Source of the DNA: JBJXGE01 sp046154185
GTDB taxonomy: Bacteria > Planctomycetota > UBA8108 > UBA1146 > JAJFFE01
Direction of reading: 5' to 3'
Length of the DNA: 63,799 bases
Assembly (NCBI GenBank): GCA_046154185.1
Contig: JBJXGE010000069.1
Coordinates: forward strand, 1-63,799
In this document: positions 15,444 through 27,622 of the stretch, one piece after another
How the letters are laid out: each line of letters begins with the position of its first letter
How positions within the stretch are numbered: the first letter of the stretch is position 1
The notes under the pieces: generated by a model
Seen by the model: the letters and a program-made list of their open reading frames with translations, nothing else
What the model was told of the DNA's origin: nothing
The model's database searches: none
Made by a program: the position numbers and the translations under genes

Positions 15444-16742
15444 ATGGGGACGGTCTTTGCGAACGGTCGGTCGATCGTGCACAAGGGTGACGGCCAAACG
15501 AATATTGCGGCGCCGCCCGACGTGTGCAAGACGCCGTCGCCGGCGGGACCAGTGCCCATCCCTTATGTGAACATTGCCCAAAACAGCAACTTGGCATCGG
15601 GAACCACGAAAGTGAAGATCGAAGGCAATGCCGTGGGTCTCGAGAATTCGAACCTCTCCACGAGTACGGGCGACGAGCCGGGAACTGCGGGCGGAATTCT
15701 CTCGTCGAAATTCAAAGGCAAGATGACGTGGGGCAGCTCGAGCCTCGACGTGAAGTTTGAAGGCAAGGGCGTCGTCCGATTCCTGGATGTCGTTCAGCAC
15801 AACGGGAATTCCTTCAACACTGCCTTCATCGAGATGGGCGGCACCGGCTTCGCGTACGGCGACGACTTCGCGGGTCTGTGCCCGATCTGCAACGAAAACC
15901 CAAACAAGCATGCGGTATTGGAGAAGCCGAAAGGCAGCCTTGAGACGACGATGAAGATCCTCGACGACCTCAAGGCCTGCGAGAAGCTTTGGGTCGACGC
16001 CAATACTCGCGTGGAAGCGGCAGACACCAAACTCGAGAAGGACATCCGGCTTAATCCGAGTATGAAACCCGAGACAATCGCCACGCGCCGAGCCGCGATC
16101 GTCGCACTCGCGGAGGCCCGCGATGCGCTCGCTTCCCATCGACGCCCTGATTCGAGGGGATATATGTTCGGCGTCATGGTCTGTCTGACCGGCAAAAAGT
16201 TCGCTGCGGTATCCGGGGTCGAGACGCCAAGCAAATTTGAGTCGATCGCTGCGTCACATGGCTGCACGGTAATAAAGGACGCGGCTACGTTAAACGACTT
16301 CATCGCCGCCAATCCTCGCGCTGCGGACGGCAACGCCCCGGCAATTGCGGCACTCACGGATGGTTTTGCGGCGGCTATGGCAAAGCACGATAGCGCAGTG
16401 GATGGCTACAACAACAAACCTGGCACGTGTGCCGGCGCCAAGCTGATCGGCAAGAGCGGACACATTGCCGATTCGATGACGGAGTTTTATTTCGCGTTCA
16501 AGATTGGCAAGAATGCTTTGAGCACGCTCGCCTTTAGCGCCATTTACCGCGGGCCGGGCGCGCTCGGACCGGTTTCGCCCGCGGCGTTTGTGGCGCCCAC
16601 CGCCGTCGAGTACGCCTCGCCGTTAGTGGACGAGCGGCGTGATATGAAACGAAAGGTCGGCGAAACCGTGCCTTCTTGTCAATCGTGCCAAGACACGCTG
16701 TTTGTGGCCATGTGCGACAAGGAAGGTCGAAGTTGCGGTTAA
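15444..16742 (+). CDS. PAAR-like (DUF4150) protein with C-terminal toxin-like domain
   Basis: 432 residues; AGGAAGG precedes the ATG at about 12 bases. Residues 1-135 are the DUF4150 PAAR-like spike domain: VFANGRSIVHKGDGQTNIA, PPDVCKTPSPAGPVPIPYVN and GTAGGILSSKFKGKMTW. Such domains cap contractile secretion tubes and carry effectors. The C-terminal part has CAGAKLIGKSG (Cys 329) and a late PSCQSCQDTLFVAMC (Cys 412, 415 and 424). This recalls the zinc-binding C-A-x...PCxxC layout of bacterial toxin deaminases, but the usual catalytic Glu after C-A is Gly here, so activity is uncertain. A SUKH-fold immunity candidate follows after 35 bases. No VgrG or Hcp gene is in view. Confidence 0.65.
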   Translation: MGTVFANGRSIVHKGDGQTNIAAPPDVCKTPSPAGPVPIPYVNIAQNSNLASGTTKVKIEGNAVGLENSNLSTSTGDEPGTAGGILSSKFKGKMTWGSSSLDVKFEGKGVVRFLDVVQHNGNSFNTAFIEMGGTGFAYGDDFAGLCPICNENPNKHAVLEKPKGSLETTMKILDDLKACEKLWVDANTRVEAADTKLEKDIRLNPSMKPETIATRRAAIVALAEARDALASHRRPDSRGYMFGVMVCLTGKKFAAVSGVETPSKFESIAASHGCTVIKDAATLNDFIAANPRAADGNAPAIAALTDGFAAAMAKHDSAVDGYNNKPGTCAGAKLIGKSGHIADSMTEFYFAFKIGKNALSTLAFSAIYRGPGALGPVSPAAFVAPTAVEYASPLVDERRDMKRKVGETVPSCQSCQDTLFVAMCDKEGRSCG

Positions 16743-16777
16743 CCTGGACCGAAATCCCCACGACGCAGCCGCTGCGG

Positions 16778-17539
16778 ATGAGCAATTTGTTGGCGTTCAT
16801 GGAACGGTGGCGAACGGGCAGCACAAAGGATGTGCGAGCGGCATCCAGCGAGCAAATCGCTGCGCTCGTCAAGCCGCTCAGCAAGGGCCGCAGCTCGCTA
16901 CCGAGTGTGTACTTGGATTTTCTTGAAACCATGGGAGAGCACTCGGGCGAACTTCGTCTCATGCGCGGTGTCACCTCCGCTTCGGAGTTGCTCGTCGATC
17001 GCGCAGATCTCAATCAACATCACGTCGATCCGAATCGCTACTTCAAGTACGGAATCGGCGAAGTCGATTACAACGGACGGCAACCCGATGACTTTCTCGA
17101 CCTGACGCGCAAGACACCCGACGGCGCCGACGCCAAAATGATGCGAATTCACGAAGAGCGACTGTGCGAAGGCAAAGTTGCGCCGGAGGAGCCGTTCGCG
17201 AGTTTCTCCGACTTGGTGCGCGCCGTCGTTGTCATGAACTTTTGCTTGCTGCTGGATCCCAATCGACGACCGTTGTCGGTCGGCTTCGGCGCCGACGTCG
17301 AAGCCGTTAAGCGCGTCTACGAGTTCCTCGCGAAGCTGGGATTCGAACTGACGGAGTTGGGCGCGTCGGCGAACGTGATTCCGCTGGAGACGCCTCGCCA
17401 GCAAGCGGTCGCGCTCTTGCGGCGATCGACGACCGTCGCTCCGCTCACGCTATTGATGCTCCGCGCACCCGACAAGACCGAGGAGCTGCGACTCAGCGAA
17501 ATCATCAGCGACCATCGCGCCGCGCTCGCGGGAGCGTAA
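16778..17539 (+). CDS. SUKH (SMI1/KNR4) family immunity protein candidate
   Basis: 253 residues from ATG 16778 (MSNLLAFMERW). The SMI1/KNR4-type fold is suggested by SSEQIAALVKPLSKGRSSLPSVYLDFLETMGEHSG near the N-terminus, followed by YFKYGIGEVDYNGRQPDDFLDLTRK and FASFSDLVRAVVVMNF. SUKH proteins commonly neutralise polymorphic toxins encoded just upstream. The gene follows the PAAR-like toxin candidate on the same strand, so the two form a plausible effector-immunity pair. Toxin identity remains inference. Confidence 0.6.
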   Translation: MSNLLAFMERWRTGSTKDVRAASSEQIAALVKPLSKGRSSLPSVYLDFLETMGEHSGELRLMRGVTSASELLVDRADLNQHHVDPNRYFKYGIGEVDYNGRQPDDFLDLTRKTPDGADAKMMRIHEERLCEGKVAPEEPFASFSDLVRAVVVMNFCLLLDPNRRPLSVGFGADVEAVKRVYEFLAKLGFELTELGASANVIPLETPRQQAVALLRRSTTVAPLTLLMLRAPDKTEELRLSEIISDHRAALAGA

Positions 17540-18244
17540 ACCGACGACACGCGGAGAATTCGCGACCGCGTACGGGCCTCGGCTCGAGTTTCCGTGAAGC
17601 ACAGCTCCAAAACCTTGATCTATACGGGGCATGCCGGTCGCGGGCGAGTAGAAAAAACCCGCTCGCTCATGCACGAACAAGAATGGTCCTCCCGCACGCA
17701 AGAAACAGTGCAACCCATGGGCGATTGTTCTGTTGGCGCGGCAGCGATTGTCGGAACCGCCCGCGCGATGCGCAAATCAGCGAAACGAGCTAACAAGATG
17801 AGTTCCGGAACGAGTGCACAATCCGCAGATGGGAATGGGCCCGCGGGCAAATAGGCCAAAGACCAACGAATCGATCGGGAGTCGGCATCACGGCGTTGCG
17901 GAGGAAGCTCCACGCTAGAACTCTCCCGTGATTAGCAGCATAGCGCTTGGAATATGTGACTCGTCGCACCGATATTTCGCACGGGCAAAGCGGCCCGCTC
18001 AATGAGCGAGCAGATGCGATTTTGCCGCGTTGGAACGGTCATTGCTCCCCGCAAGCCGACGCCGAGTGTTCGTGATCGCACTCCGGGCAGTTCGAAGTGA
18101 TTCGAGCTCCGGCAGCGCGTGTGTTTGTTCTTGTCTCAAGAACCTCGAGCTTCACTTTGAGTGAAATCGCCTTGCGCCGTTGTTCGGCGCGAGTGCGTTG
18201 TTTCGTGCGCCTCATCTCCGCTTGCTGTCAAAAAGGAGACATCC
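17540..18244. other. Intergenic stretch, nothing recognised
   Basis: About 700 bases between the SUKH gene and the VCBS protein gene. Short open frames lack domain character and ribosome sites. No repeats or RNA genes were seen. Confidence 0.4.
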
Positions 18245-20683
18245 GTGAACATCCAGTTTTCATACCCCGCGCTTCGATGGCTTCGGAGTCTGATCGCGGC
18301 TTTCGGCGTGTTCGCCGCCGCGCCGGTGGAAGCACAGTGGACGTTTGTGCGAGGAGACTCAAACGGAGACGCGGAGGTGCAAATCAGCGATGCGGTCTAT
18401 TCGCTCGCGTATCTCTTCACTTCCGGCCCGGCGAACTGTCAGGACGCGCTTGATGCGAACGACAGCGGCGCTGTCGATATCTCGGATGCCGTCTATCCGC
18501 TCGAGTACTTGTTCATCTTCGGGCCGCCACCGATGGCGCCCTTCCCGAGTTGCGGCACTGATCCGACGCCGGATGCGCTCGGTTGCGCCGGGCCAGTCGT
18601 TGGCTGCCCGCCGAATGCGCCGCTTTTTCCTGGTCAGGTGTTCGGTGTCGGCTCTTTTCCCGCCTCGATCGCCCTCGGCGATGTCGACGGCGACGGCACT
18701 GTCGACTCACTGACACCAAACAGGTACTCGGGAACGATCAGCCTGCTCGCCGGGAATGGCGCTGGTGGGTTTACGCCCCACACGGAATTCGACGTCGGTA
18801 GCGATCCGTCGTCCGTCGCGCTCGGCGACTTGGATGGAGATGGCGACCTGGACGCGGTCGTGGCGAACCGCGGCTCGAACACGATCAGCGCATTGCGCGG
18901 CTTCGGCGATGGATCCTTCGCCGTGCATGTGCAATTCGGGGTGGGATTAGCTCCATCATCAATAGCGCTCGGGGACGTGAACGGCGACGGCGACCTCGAT
19001 GCCGTGACCGTAAACTCGGAGTCAGACACGATGAGCGTCCTCATTGGAAACGGCCTTGGCTCTTTCGCGCCCCATTCGCAGTTTGCCGTCGGCGAGCAAC
19101 CTGCGTCGATCGCGCTCAGAGACTTGAATAGCGACGGCATCCTCGATGCCGTGACGGCGAATAGCGTCTCAGCCACGACCAGTGTTCTGCTTGGAAACGG
19201 CGACGGAAGCTTCGCAGGCCAGACACAATTCGCCGTGGGCATGTACCCCAACGCCGTCACCCTCGGGGATGTGGACGCGGACGGCGATCTCGATGCAGTG
19301 ACGGCAAATAGTTTCGAGGCCACGATCAGCGTCCTGCTTGGAGACGGCAACGGAGCCTTCGCGGCCCAAACTCAATTCACGGTCGACTACGGTCCCTACT
19401 CCGTCGCACTGGGAGACATTGACGACGACGGCGACCTCGACGCGCTGACGACAAGTCAAGCATCGAGAAAGCTCAGCGTCCTCGTCGGCGTCGGCGGCGG
19501 CGCGTTCGCAACGCAATCCCAGGTGGATGTCGGCGCGGTGAGTGTTTTCGTGGCGCTCGAAGACGTCGACAGCGATGGCAAGCTCGACGCGCTGACGGCA
19601 AACTCGGAGGCGAACACGGTCAGCGTCCTCCTTGGACGTGGCGACGCGACATTCGTCGACCAAACACAGTTTGCTGTCGGCACCTATCCCTTCGCCGTCG
19701 TGCTCGCGGACTTGAATGGCGATGGCGATGTCGAGGCCGTGGCGCCGAATGCGAATGCAAGCACCATCAGCGTCGTACTCGGCGGCGGCGACGGATCGTT
19801 CGCCGACGAAATGACTTTTAATGTGGGGCTGAGTCCCACCTCCGTGACACTCGGAGATATCGATAGCGACGGAAACCTCGATGCGGTGACGTCAAACTCC
19901 GGTGAGAACACCATCAGCGTTCTGCTTGGGGTTGGCGACGCGAGTTTTGCTGGGCAGACTCAATTCGTCGTGGGCACAGCGCCGAGGTCCGTCGCGCTCG
20001 GGGACGTCGATGCCGACGGCGACTTGGACGTCCTGACGGCGAACTTCTTTTCGGACACCGTCAGCGTCTTGCTCGGAAACGGGAGCGGAGGCTTCTCGGC
20101 TCAGTCTCAATTTGACGTCAGCTCACTGCCGTCGTCGATTGCGCTCGGAGATGTGGACGGGGACGGCGATCTCGACGCGTTGGTTGCGAATTCAAACTCC
20201 GCCTCGGTGAGCGTTTTGCTCGGCATCGGCGACGGGACTTTCGCCGCTCAGACGCAATTCACCGTCGGCACCCAGCCCGATTCGCTGAGGCTCGAAGATG
20301 TGGATGAAGACGGCAATCTCGACGCACTGACAGTGAACTCATCCTCCAACACGATCAGCGTGCTACTCGGAAACGGTCTTGGCAGTTTCGCGCCCCACCT
20401 GCAATTCGGCTGCGGGTCCGTTCCTCGATCGCTCACGCTTGGCGACGTAGACGGCGACCAAAACCTCGACGCGCTGACGGCGAACGAAAACGGCGGCACG
20501 ATGAGCGTCCTCCTCGGCCGAGGCGACGGGACGTTCGCTGCCCAGACGCAATTCGCGGTCGGCTACCTTCCTTCCTCGATCGCAACCGAGGATTTGGATG
20601 GCGACGGTGATCTCGACGCTGTGATCGCAAACCCGGGGTCGTTCACACTGAGTGTGCTCCTGAATCTTCGACTAACGCCGTAA
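18245..20683 (+). CDS. Secreted VCBS/FG-GAP repeat protein with N-terminal dockerin-like module
   Basis: 812 residues, starting at GTG 18245 with AAAAAGGAG eight bases upstream, a strong site that overrules the earlier ATG at 18161. The signal peptide has the hydrophobic core SLIAAFGVFAAAPVEA. Next comes the dockerin-like module: RGDSNGDAEVQISDAVYSLAYLF, DANDSGAVDISDAVYPLEYLF and a GCAGPVVGCP linker. The rest is 14 repeats of exactly 49 residues, each like FxVGxxPxSVALGDVDGDGDLDAxTAN, where the DxDGDGDLD loop binds calcium. Fourteen blades would make two seven-bladed propellers. A role in adhesion or surface recognition is typical for the family. A strong hairpin follows the gene. Confidence 0.85.
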   Translation: MNIQFSYPALRWLRSLIAAFGVFAAAPVEAQWTFVRGDSNGDAEVQISDAVYSLAYLFTSGPANCQDALDANDSGAVDISDAVYPLEYLFIFGPPPMAPFPSCGTDPTPDALGCAGPVVGCPPNAPLFPGQVFGVGSFPASIALGDVDGDGTVDSLTPNRYSGTISLLAGNGAGGFTPHTEFDVGSDPSSVALGDLDGDGDLDAVVANRGSNTISALRGFGDGSFAVHVQFGVGLAPSSIALGDVNGDGDLDAVTVNSESDTMSVLIGNGLGSFAPHSQFAVGEQPASIALRDLNSDGILDAVTANSVSATTSVLLGNGDGSFAGQTQFAVGMYPNAVTLGDVDADGDLDAVTANSFEATISVLLGDGNGAFAAQTQFTVDYGPYSVALGDIDDDGDLDALTTSQASRKLSVLVGVGGGAFATQSQVDVGAVSVFVALEDVDSDGKLDALTANSEANTVSVLLGRGDATFVDQTQFAVGTYPFAVVLADLNGDGDVEAVAPNANASTISVVLGGGDGSFADEMTFNVGLSPTSVTLGDIDSDGNLDAVTSNSGENTISVLLGVGDASFAGQTQFVVGTAPRSVALGDVDADGDLDVLTANFFSDTVSVLLGNGSGGFSAQSQFDVSSLPSSIALGDVDGDGDLDALVANSNSASVSVLLGIGDGTFAAQTQFTVGTQPDSLRLEDVDEDGNLDALTVNSSSNTISVLLGNGLGSFAPHLQFGCGSVPRSLTLGDVDGDQNLDALTANENGGTMSVLLGRGDGTFAAQTQFAVGYLPSSIATEDLDGDGDLDAVIANPGSFTLSVLLNLRLTP
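18641..20680 (+). repeat. Fourteen 147-bp tandem repeats (VCBS blades)
   Basis: Units begin at 18641 and every 147 bases to 20552, the last one shortened to about 43 codons. There is no insertion or deletion between units at protein level. Sequence identity between units is moderate, so duplication is not recent, but the fixed length implies selection for a regular propeller. Confidence 0.85.
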
Positions 20684-20702
20684 GTGACTAGCTCTACCGG
20701 CG

Positions 20703-20732
20703 GGCCGCTGGGGCTTTGGAGGCCCAGCGGCC
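20703..20732. terminator. Hairpin after the VCBS gene
   Basis: GGCCGCTGGG and CCCAGCGGCC form a perfect 10-bp stem around a 10-base loop, starting 20 bases after the stop at 20683. There is no T tract, so this is a GC-rich terminator-like structure rather than a canonical one. Confidence 0.55.
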
Positions 20733-20789
20733 GATCCGCGCTCGAAATCAATCCTTAGCAGCGAGTTAGAGTATTTCTCGCTGGCTGAT

Positions 20790-20804
20790 GTTCGCCTTTT
20801 GTTC
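20790..20804 (+). promoter_or_regulatory. LexA-type box upstream of dnaE2 (GTTC-N7-GTTC)
   Basis: GTTC GCCTTTT GTTC is an exact match to the alphaproteobacterial-type LexA operator. The surrounding GATGTTCGCCTTTTGTT is identical to the string before imuA. A -10-like TATCCT follows at about 20812. Confidence 0.65.
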
Positions 20805-20825
20805 GCCTTGGTATCCTGATCCGCC

Positions 20826-20929
20826 ATGCACTCCTCTGCGCGCATTCACATCCATACCCGGGCAGCGCGGCTGCCGCCGCGCCGCCGCTTCGACGGGTCG
20901 CAGGCGCGAGGCATTGTTATGGCCGCGCC

Positions 20930-20933
<4 letters not shown>
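20826..20933 (+). CDS. Possible 35-codon leader ORF overlapping the dnaE2 start
   Basis: ATG 20826 opens a frame beginning MHSSARIHIHTRAARLPPRR and ending at TGA 20933, which overlaps the dnaE2 start as ATGA. It lies directly behind the LexA-type box and the probable -10, so it would be the first frame on the transcript. Coding evidence is weak: it has no homologue known to me and no strong ribosome site. It may be a coupling leader or chance. Confidence 0.25.
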
Positions 20934-24037
<3,104 letters not shown>

Positions 24038-24463
24038 GGGGTAAAGGGGCAACACGCGACGTGAGCGAAATGTACGGCGAACAGGAGAACAACCGTTGAG
24101 CATGCGCCACGGTGGAATAGGATGTCGCGCGTTCGAGTTCAGTCGTACGCGGAACTGGTCGCGAAGTCGGTCCAACGTGCCAAAACGCGCATCGAGGTCA
24201 CGGAAAGAGCTCACCGCGCGTTCGAATGAAATGCGTGTGCCAGAGAAACGCGGTGAACAGCTTGACCTCACGAAAGACGAATTCGTTCTTCGACGCACTC
24301 GGGGGTGGAGGCGGAGGTGTGACGAGTGCGACTTCCCAACGCAATCGCGGGGACTTCCAGGTTTCTTCGATTCATTCCGCCGACGTGTTCGAGTAAGTCC
24401 GCTTCGTGGCGGCGAGATGGAGCCATTCAAGTCGCCGAATCCAGTCGACCGAGATTTAGAACT
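24038..24463. other. Intergenic stretch, nothing recognised
   Basis: About 425 bases after dnaE2. Frames on both strands are Arg/Ser-rich and unconvincing. Confidence 0.4.
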
Positions 24464-24667
24464 ATGAGCGCGGCGCAGCTGCTGATTCTCGTTGTCGGCC
24501 TAGTCGCCTCGATGAGCGCCTTCGTGCTGATGCGTTTTCCGCAGCATCGCCGAGCGCAGTATCGCGGCGCACCGTTCTCGCTGAGGGCCTCACTGGTTGT
24601 CGCGGCGTTCGTCCTGGCCCTGTGCCTGGTCCTCGTCTTGGCGCAGGGCCGGTTTGAATCTCAGTGA
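24464..24667 (+). CDS. Small two-helix membrane protein
   Basis: 67 residues. Two hydrophobic segments (LLILVVGLVASMSAFVLM and SLVVAAFVLALCLVLVLAQ) flank a short basic loop RFPQHRRAQYRG, consistent with a hairpin in the inner membrane. Its stop overlaps the GTG of a 36-residue ORF (GTGA). No family is recognised. Confidence 0.5.
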   Translation: MSAAQLLILVVGLVASMSAFVLMRFPQHRRAQYRGAPFSLRASLVVAAFVLALCLVLVLAQGRFESQ

Positions 24668-24774
24668 AGCGGCGATTTCAACGCATGTTCCGCGACACGG
24701 TCGCGGAAACGGTCGACGACCCAAACGAACTCGACGACGAACTCGCTCGCATCCGACGATTGCTCACGGCGTGA
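24664..24774 (+). CDS. 36-residue ORF resembling the C-terminal tail of planctomycete ECF sigma factors
   Basis: The translation runs VKRRFQRMFRDTVAETV, then DDPNELDDELARIRRLLTA. From memory, a basic helix followed by a TV-x-DP-x-(E/D)-(L/V)-DDEL-x(2)-(L/I)-x(2)-LL pattern closes many planctomycete ECF-type sigma factors. Here it stands alone, starting at GTG inside the stop of the preceding small membrane protein gene. It could be a real micro-protein translated by coupling, or a remnant. The comparison was not tested by search. Confidence 0.35.
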   Translation: MKRRFQRMFRDTVAETVDDPNELDDELARIRRLLTA

Positions 24775-24857
24775 CTTGATGTCCCCCGCCTAATCGCGCG
24801 CTCATTCTAGGGGGCGGTCAGTGGCGGCTATCCGAACTCGACGCCCGTCACAACCGC

Positions 24858-26516
24858 CTACTCAACGCGCTTCGACGGCATCGCTTGACCGCCTTGGAAA
24901 AGCGTGAGCAGCGAGGCGCGGCCGTCTGCGCCGATTGCGAATTCGATCTGCGCATCGACGACTTTGAAAAAAAACTTCGTCTCCGATTCGGCGAACGCCT
25001 CCGCGCGACCTTGTCCCGTCGCTTGCATGAAGAGCTTTGAACCTTCGCGCGTGACGCGAAGCAGGAAGCCCGGCTCGAGCTCGTACACACCGAGCAAGCG
25101 CTCGAGTTTCTCCTCGGCGACCGCGACTTGTTGGCGCGGGGCGGGCGCATCGGCGATGCGCTTGCCCGACTGAGTGGGCTGTCCGCGTGACGTGAACACG
25201 ACCGACTCGACCGCGCCCGATTCGGCTTTCTTGAATTTGAGCCGCGAGAAAGCCTTATCGTAAACAAACTCATCATCTGCGACGGGAATGAGCGCGAACT
25301 GCGGTCCGCCCTCGCGCTGCGCCTTCAGTTTTCCGTCCTCGAACGTCAAGGTGCGCTTCACGCCGTTGAACTCGTAGACGCCGGTAAATTTTCTCTTTGC
25401 GTCGTCCGACATCGCCGCCGGAATCGCGCTCCAACTTTGGCCGAGCACTTCGAGCGCGAGTCGCGTCGCGGTGTAATCGAGATCGGTCTCGGAGCCGAGC
25501 GCATTGTGCAGCATGCCGACGAAGAGTTTCTGTTCAGGCACCATCACGCCGTAGCTCACAAAGCCCATGATTCCGCCGCCATGTGAGACGAACTTTACGC
25601 CGTCTTCGACGGTCACTTGCCAGCCGTAGCCATAGCCCGTCGGATTGCCGTCATTTGTCTGCGAGTTTGTCCAAGCGCGATCGAGCAGCTCCTTGTCGAT
25701 CACCTGGCCCGTGACGAGAAGCTCGTTCCACTTCGCGAGATCGTCGACGTTTGACTCAATCGCACCCGCGGCGAACGGCTGCGTCATGCTCATGTAGGGC
25801 GCGTTGCGCAGTGTCTGGTCCGGGCCGATCGCGTAGCCCTTCACTCGACCCGCGACGACTTGGTTCTCGTCGCCGACGAAAGTGTGCTTCAGGCCGAGCG
25901 GGGTGAAGAGCTTCGTCTGCATGTAATCGGCGTACGTCATTCCGCTCGCCTTTTCGATGACGATGCCGAGGAAGAGGTAACCGCTGTTGCTGTACGTCCA
26001 TCTCTCACCGGGCGCGAAGTCGGGCTTCTCGTTGCGAATCAAATCCACCATCTGCGTCGGCGTCTTGTCGTCACGGATGCTGCGCATGTAGCCCGGCAAA
26101 CCAGTGAAGCTCGTGATTCCCGACGTGTGCGTGAGCAACTGCTCGATCGTGACCTTATCAGCGGCTGGAAAGTCGGGAACGTGCTTTGAGAGCGGATCGT
26201 CGAGTTTTGCCTTGCCGTCCTTGATGAGCTGCAAAATTGCGACGGCGGTAAATTGTTTGGTGATCGATCCGATCCGGAAAATCATCTCGGGTTTCACCGG
26301 CACACCGAGCTCGAGGTCGGCCATGCCGTAGCCGCTCCGCAGCAGCGTCTTGCCATCCTGCACAACGATGACGGCGCCGCCGGGCCCGTCCTTCGCGAAA
26401 GCTCCGGCGGCGATCGCTGCGAGCCTCTCCGTGAGCGTGACTTCCCGTGCCAGAATCACCGGCGAAAGCGTGATGAATATCAGCAACGCGACAGCGGCAG
26501 CACGGACTCGAGTCAT
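24858..26516 (-). CDS. Secreted beta-lactamase-related serine hydrolase (class C fold)
   Basis: 552 residues from ATG 26516, with AAGGAG eight bases upstream. A signal peptide (AAAVALLIFITLSPVILA) precedes the penicillin-binding-like domain. The nucleophile motif is SITK (FRIGSITKQFTAVA), the second motif YSN (WTYSNSGYLFLG), and the third HGGG (FVSHGGGIMGF). This is the EstB/AmpC-like family of D-aminopeptidases, esterases and lactamases. Two further segments after about residue 370 (FTGVYEFNGVKRTLTFEDGKL and LLGVYELEPGFLLRVTREG) look like a duplicated DUF3471-type beta domain. The substrate is unknown; true beta-lactam resistance is unlikely without further evidence. Confidence 0.9.
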   Translation of the reverse strand: MTRVRAAAVALLIFITLSPVILAREVTLTERLAAIAAGAFAKDGPGGAVIVVQDGKTLLRSGYGMADLELGVPVKPEMIFRIGSITKQFTAVAILQLIKDGKAKLDDPLSKHVPDFPAADKVTIEQLLTHTSGITSFTGLPGYMRSIRDDKTPTQMVDLIRNEKPDFAPGERWTYSNSGYLFLGIVIEKASGMTYADYMQTKLFTPLGLKHTFVGDENQVVAGRVKGYAIGPDQTLRNAPYMSMTQPFAAGAIESNVDDLAKWNELLVTGQVIDKELLDRAWTNSQTNDGNPTGYGYGWQVTVEDGVKFVSHGGGIMGFVSYGVMVPEQKLFVGMLHNALGSETDLDYTATRLALEVLGQSWSAIPAAMSDDAKRKFTGVYEFNGVKRTLTFEDGKLKAQREGGPQFALIPVADDEFVYDKAFSRLKFKKAESGAVESVVFTSRGQPTQSGKRIADAPAPRQQVAVAEEKLERLLGVYELEPGFLLRVTREGSKLFMQATGQGRAEAFAESETKFFFKVVDAQIEFAIGADGRASLLTLFQGGQAMPSKRVE

Positions 26517-27025
26517 GATCCAGCTCCTTGTTCAGTCTTCGACAATGCCCATGCAAATCAGCCCCAACGGCGTCGAGAGACTTCTGCTCAACGTCGGTGC
26601 GATTTCGACGAGTGAGCACTGCGGGTGCCAAACTCCGATCGACGCCGACGGTCGCGCCAACAAACGCATTAACCTGATTCGACGTGGCGGCTTAATCGCG
26701 CCGTTCGAGCGCCGGGCGACTTTCCGTCGCGCTATGAACAACAGAACGATTCGTTGCGAGGACAGCCAAAAGCCAACGCGAGGCAATTCGCTCTTCTGGC
26801 CGCAGCAGCAGACACGCACGAATCCTAAGGCGACGACGAGGTTGCCAAGCTAATCGGTTTCTTGAATATTCCCAATGACAATTGCCGCAGTCGTCGGCAC
26901 ACGCGGCCGGCGCAAGTGTGGACAACTCTCGTCCACGCATGCGAAGCTGTCGCGAGGAATGAGTGAGAGTTTTCGCTGGCGCTGGCAGACACGTCGCCGA
27001 ATGGCTCCCTCTCGAAAATTGAGCG
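26517..27025. other. Intergenic stretch, nothing recognised
   Basis: About 500 bases between divergent genes. It must hold promoters for both sides, but no confident -35/-10 pair or operator was identified. Confidence 0.4.
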
Positions 27026-27607
27026 ATGCTGACCAGTATCCCAAACGTGATTACACTCTCACGCCTCGTCCTCGCAGTCTTGTTTGCGTACCTGCTCTTC
27101 GCGGCTGCAGAACCTCGACTCGTGCTGGCGTGCTTCGTGCTGGCCGCCGTCTCGGACTGGGTGGACGGATACCTCGCGAGAAGGCTGCGGCAAGCAACGC
27201 CCAAGGGCGCGGTCTTGGATCAAATGATCGACCGTGCATTTACGCTGATCGTGGTGATCAGTATGTTGGCGCATTCATCACTGAGTCCGGACGCGGAAGC
27301 GTTCTACTGTCGACCCGCCCAAGAACTCTGGATTCTCCTCTTCCTGACCTGCTCGCGAGAAATCTGCTCGACGCCCGGTTTGTTGTTCGCGGCTTGGCGC
27401 CGCAAGCCGCTCTACAATGTCGAATACATCGGCAAGGTCACAACCTTTCTGCAAAGCGTCGCACTGGGGGCGTTGCTCCTGGGTGCTGATTGGGCGCTCT
27501 ACCTTGCTGTCGCGTCGGCTCTCGCCGGTGTTCTCGCAGCGTGGAACTACACTTCCTACGCGTTTCAAGGCGCACGATGGAATTGTGATCATCGAATCCA
27601 AAACTGA
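27026..27607 (+). CDS. CDP-alcohol phosphatidyltransferase family protein (PgsA-like)
   Basis: 193 residues, membrane-embedded. The family signature DG-x2-AR-x8-G-x3-D-x3-D is complete: SDWVDGYLARRLRQATPKGA, then VLDQMIDR. All catalytic aspartates are present. IPNVITLSRLVLAVLFAYLL at the N-terminus is typical for phosphatidylglycerophosphate synthase-like members, which transfer a phosphatidyl group from CDP-diacylglycerol to an alcohol. The exact acceptor cannot be told. A DUF2238-like membrane protein follows after 15 bases, so the two are likely co-transcribed. Confidence 0.85.
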   Translation: MLTSIPNVITLSRLVLAVLFAYLLFAAAEPRLVLACFVLAAVSDWVDGYLARRLRQATPKGAVLDQMIDRAFTLIVVISMLAHSSLSPDAEAFYCRPAQELWILLFLTCSREICSTPGLLFAAWRRKPLYNVEYIGKVTTFLQSVALGALLLGADWALYLAVASALAGVLAAWNYTSYAFQGARWNCDHRIQN

Positions 27608-27622
27608 AGCGACGATGGCCGT

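Noticed and set aside
17594..17854. 86-codon frame after the SUKH gene
   Set aside because: No ribosome site or motif; low-complexity Ser/Ala/Gly composition.
18161..18244. Upstream ATG start for the VCBS protein
   Set aside because: GTG 18245 has a strong ribosome site and is followed directly by a signal peptide.
24096..24467. 123-codon frame after dnaE2
   Set aside because: Arg/Ser-rich translation without motifs; overlaps another equally open frame on the other strand.
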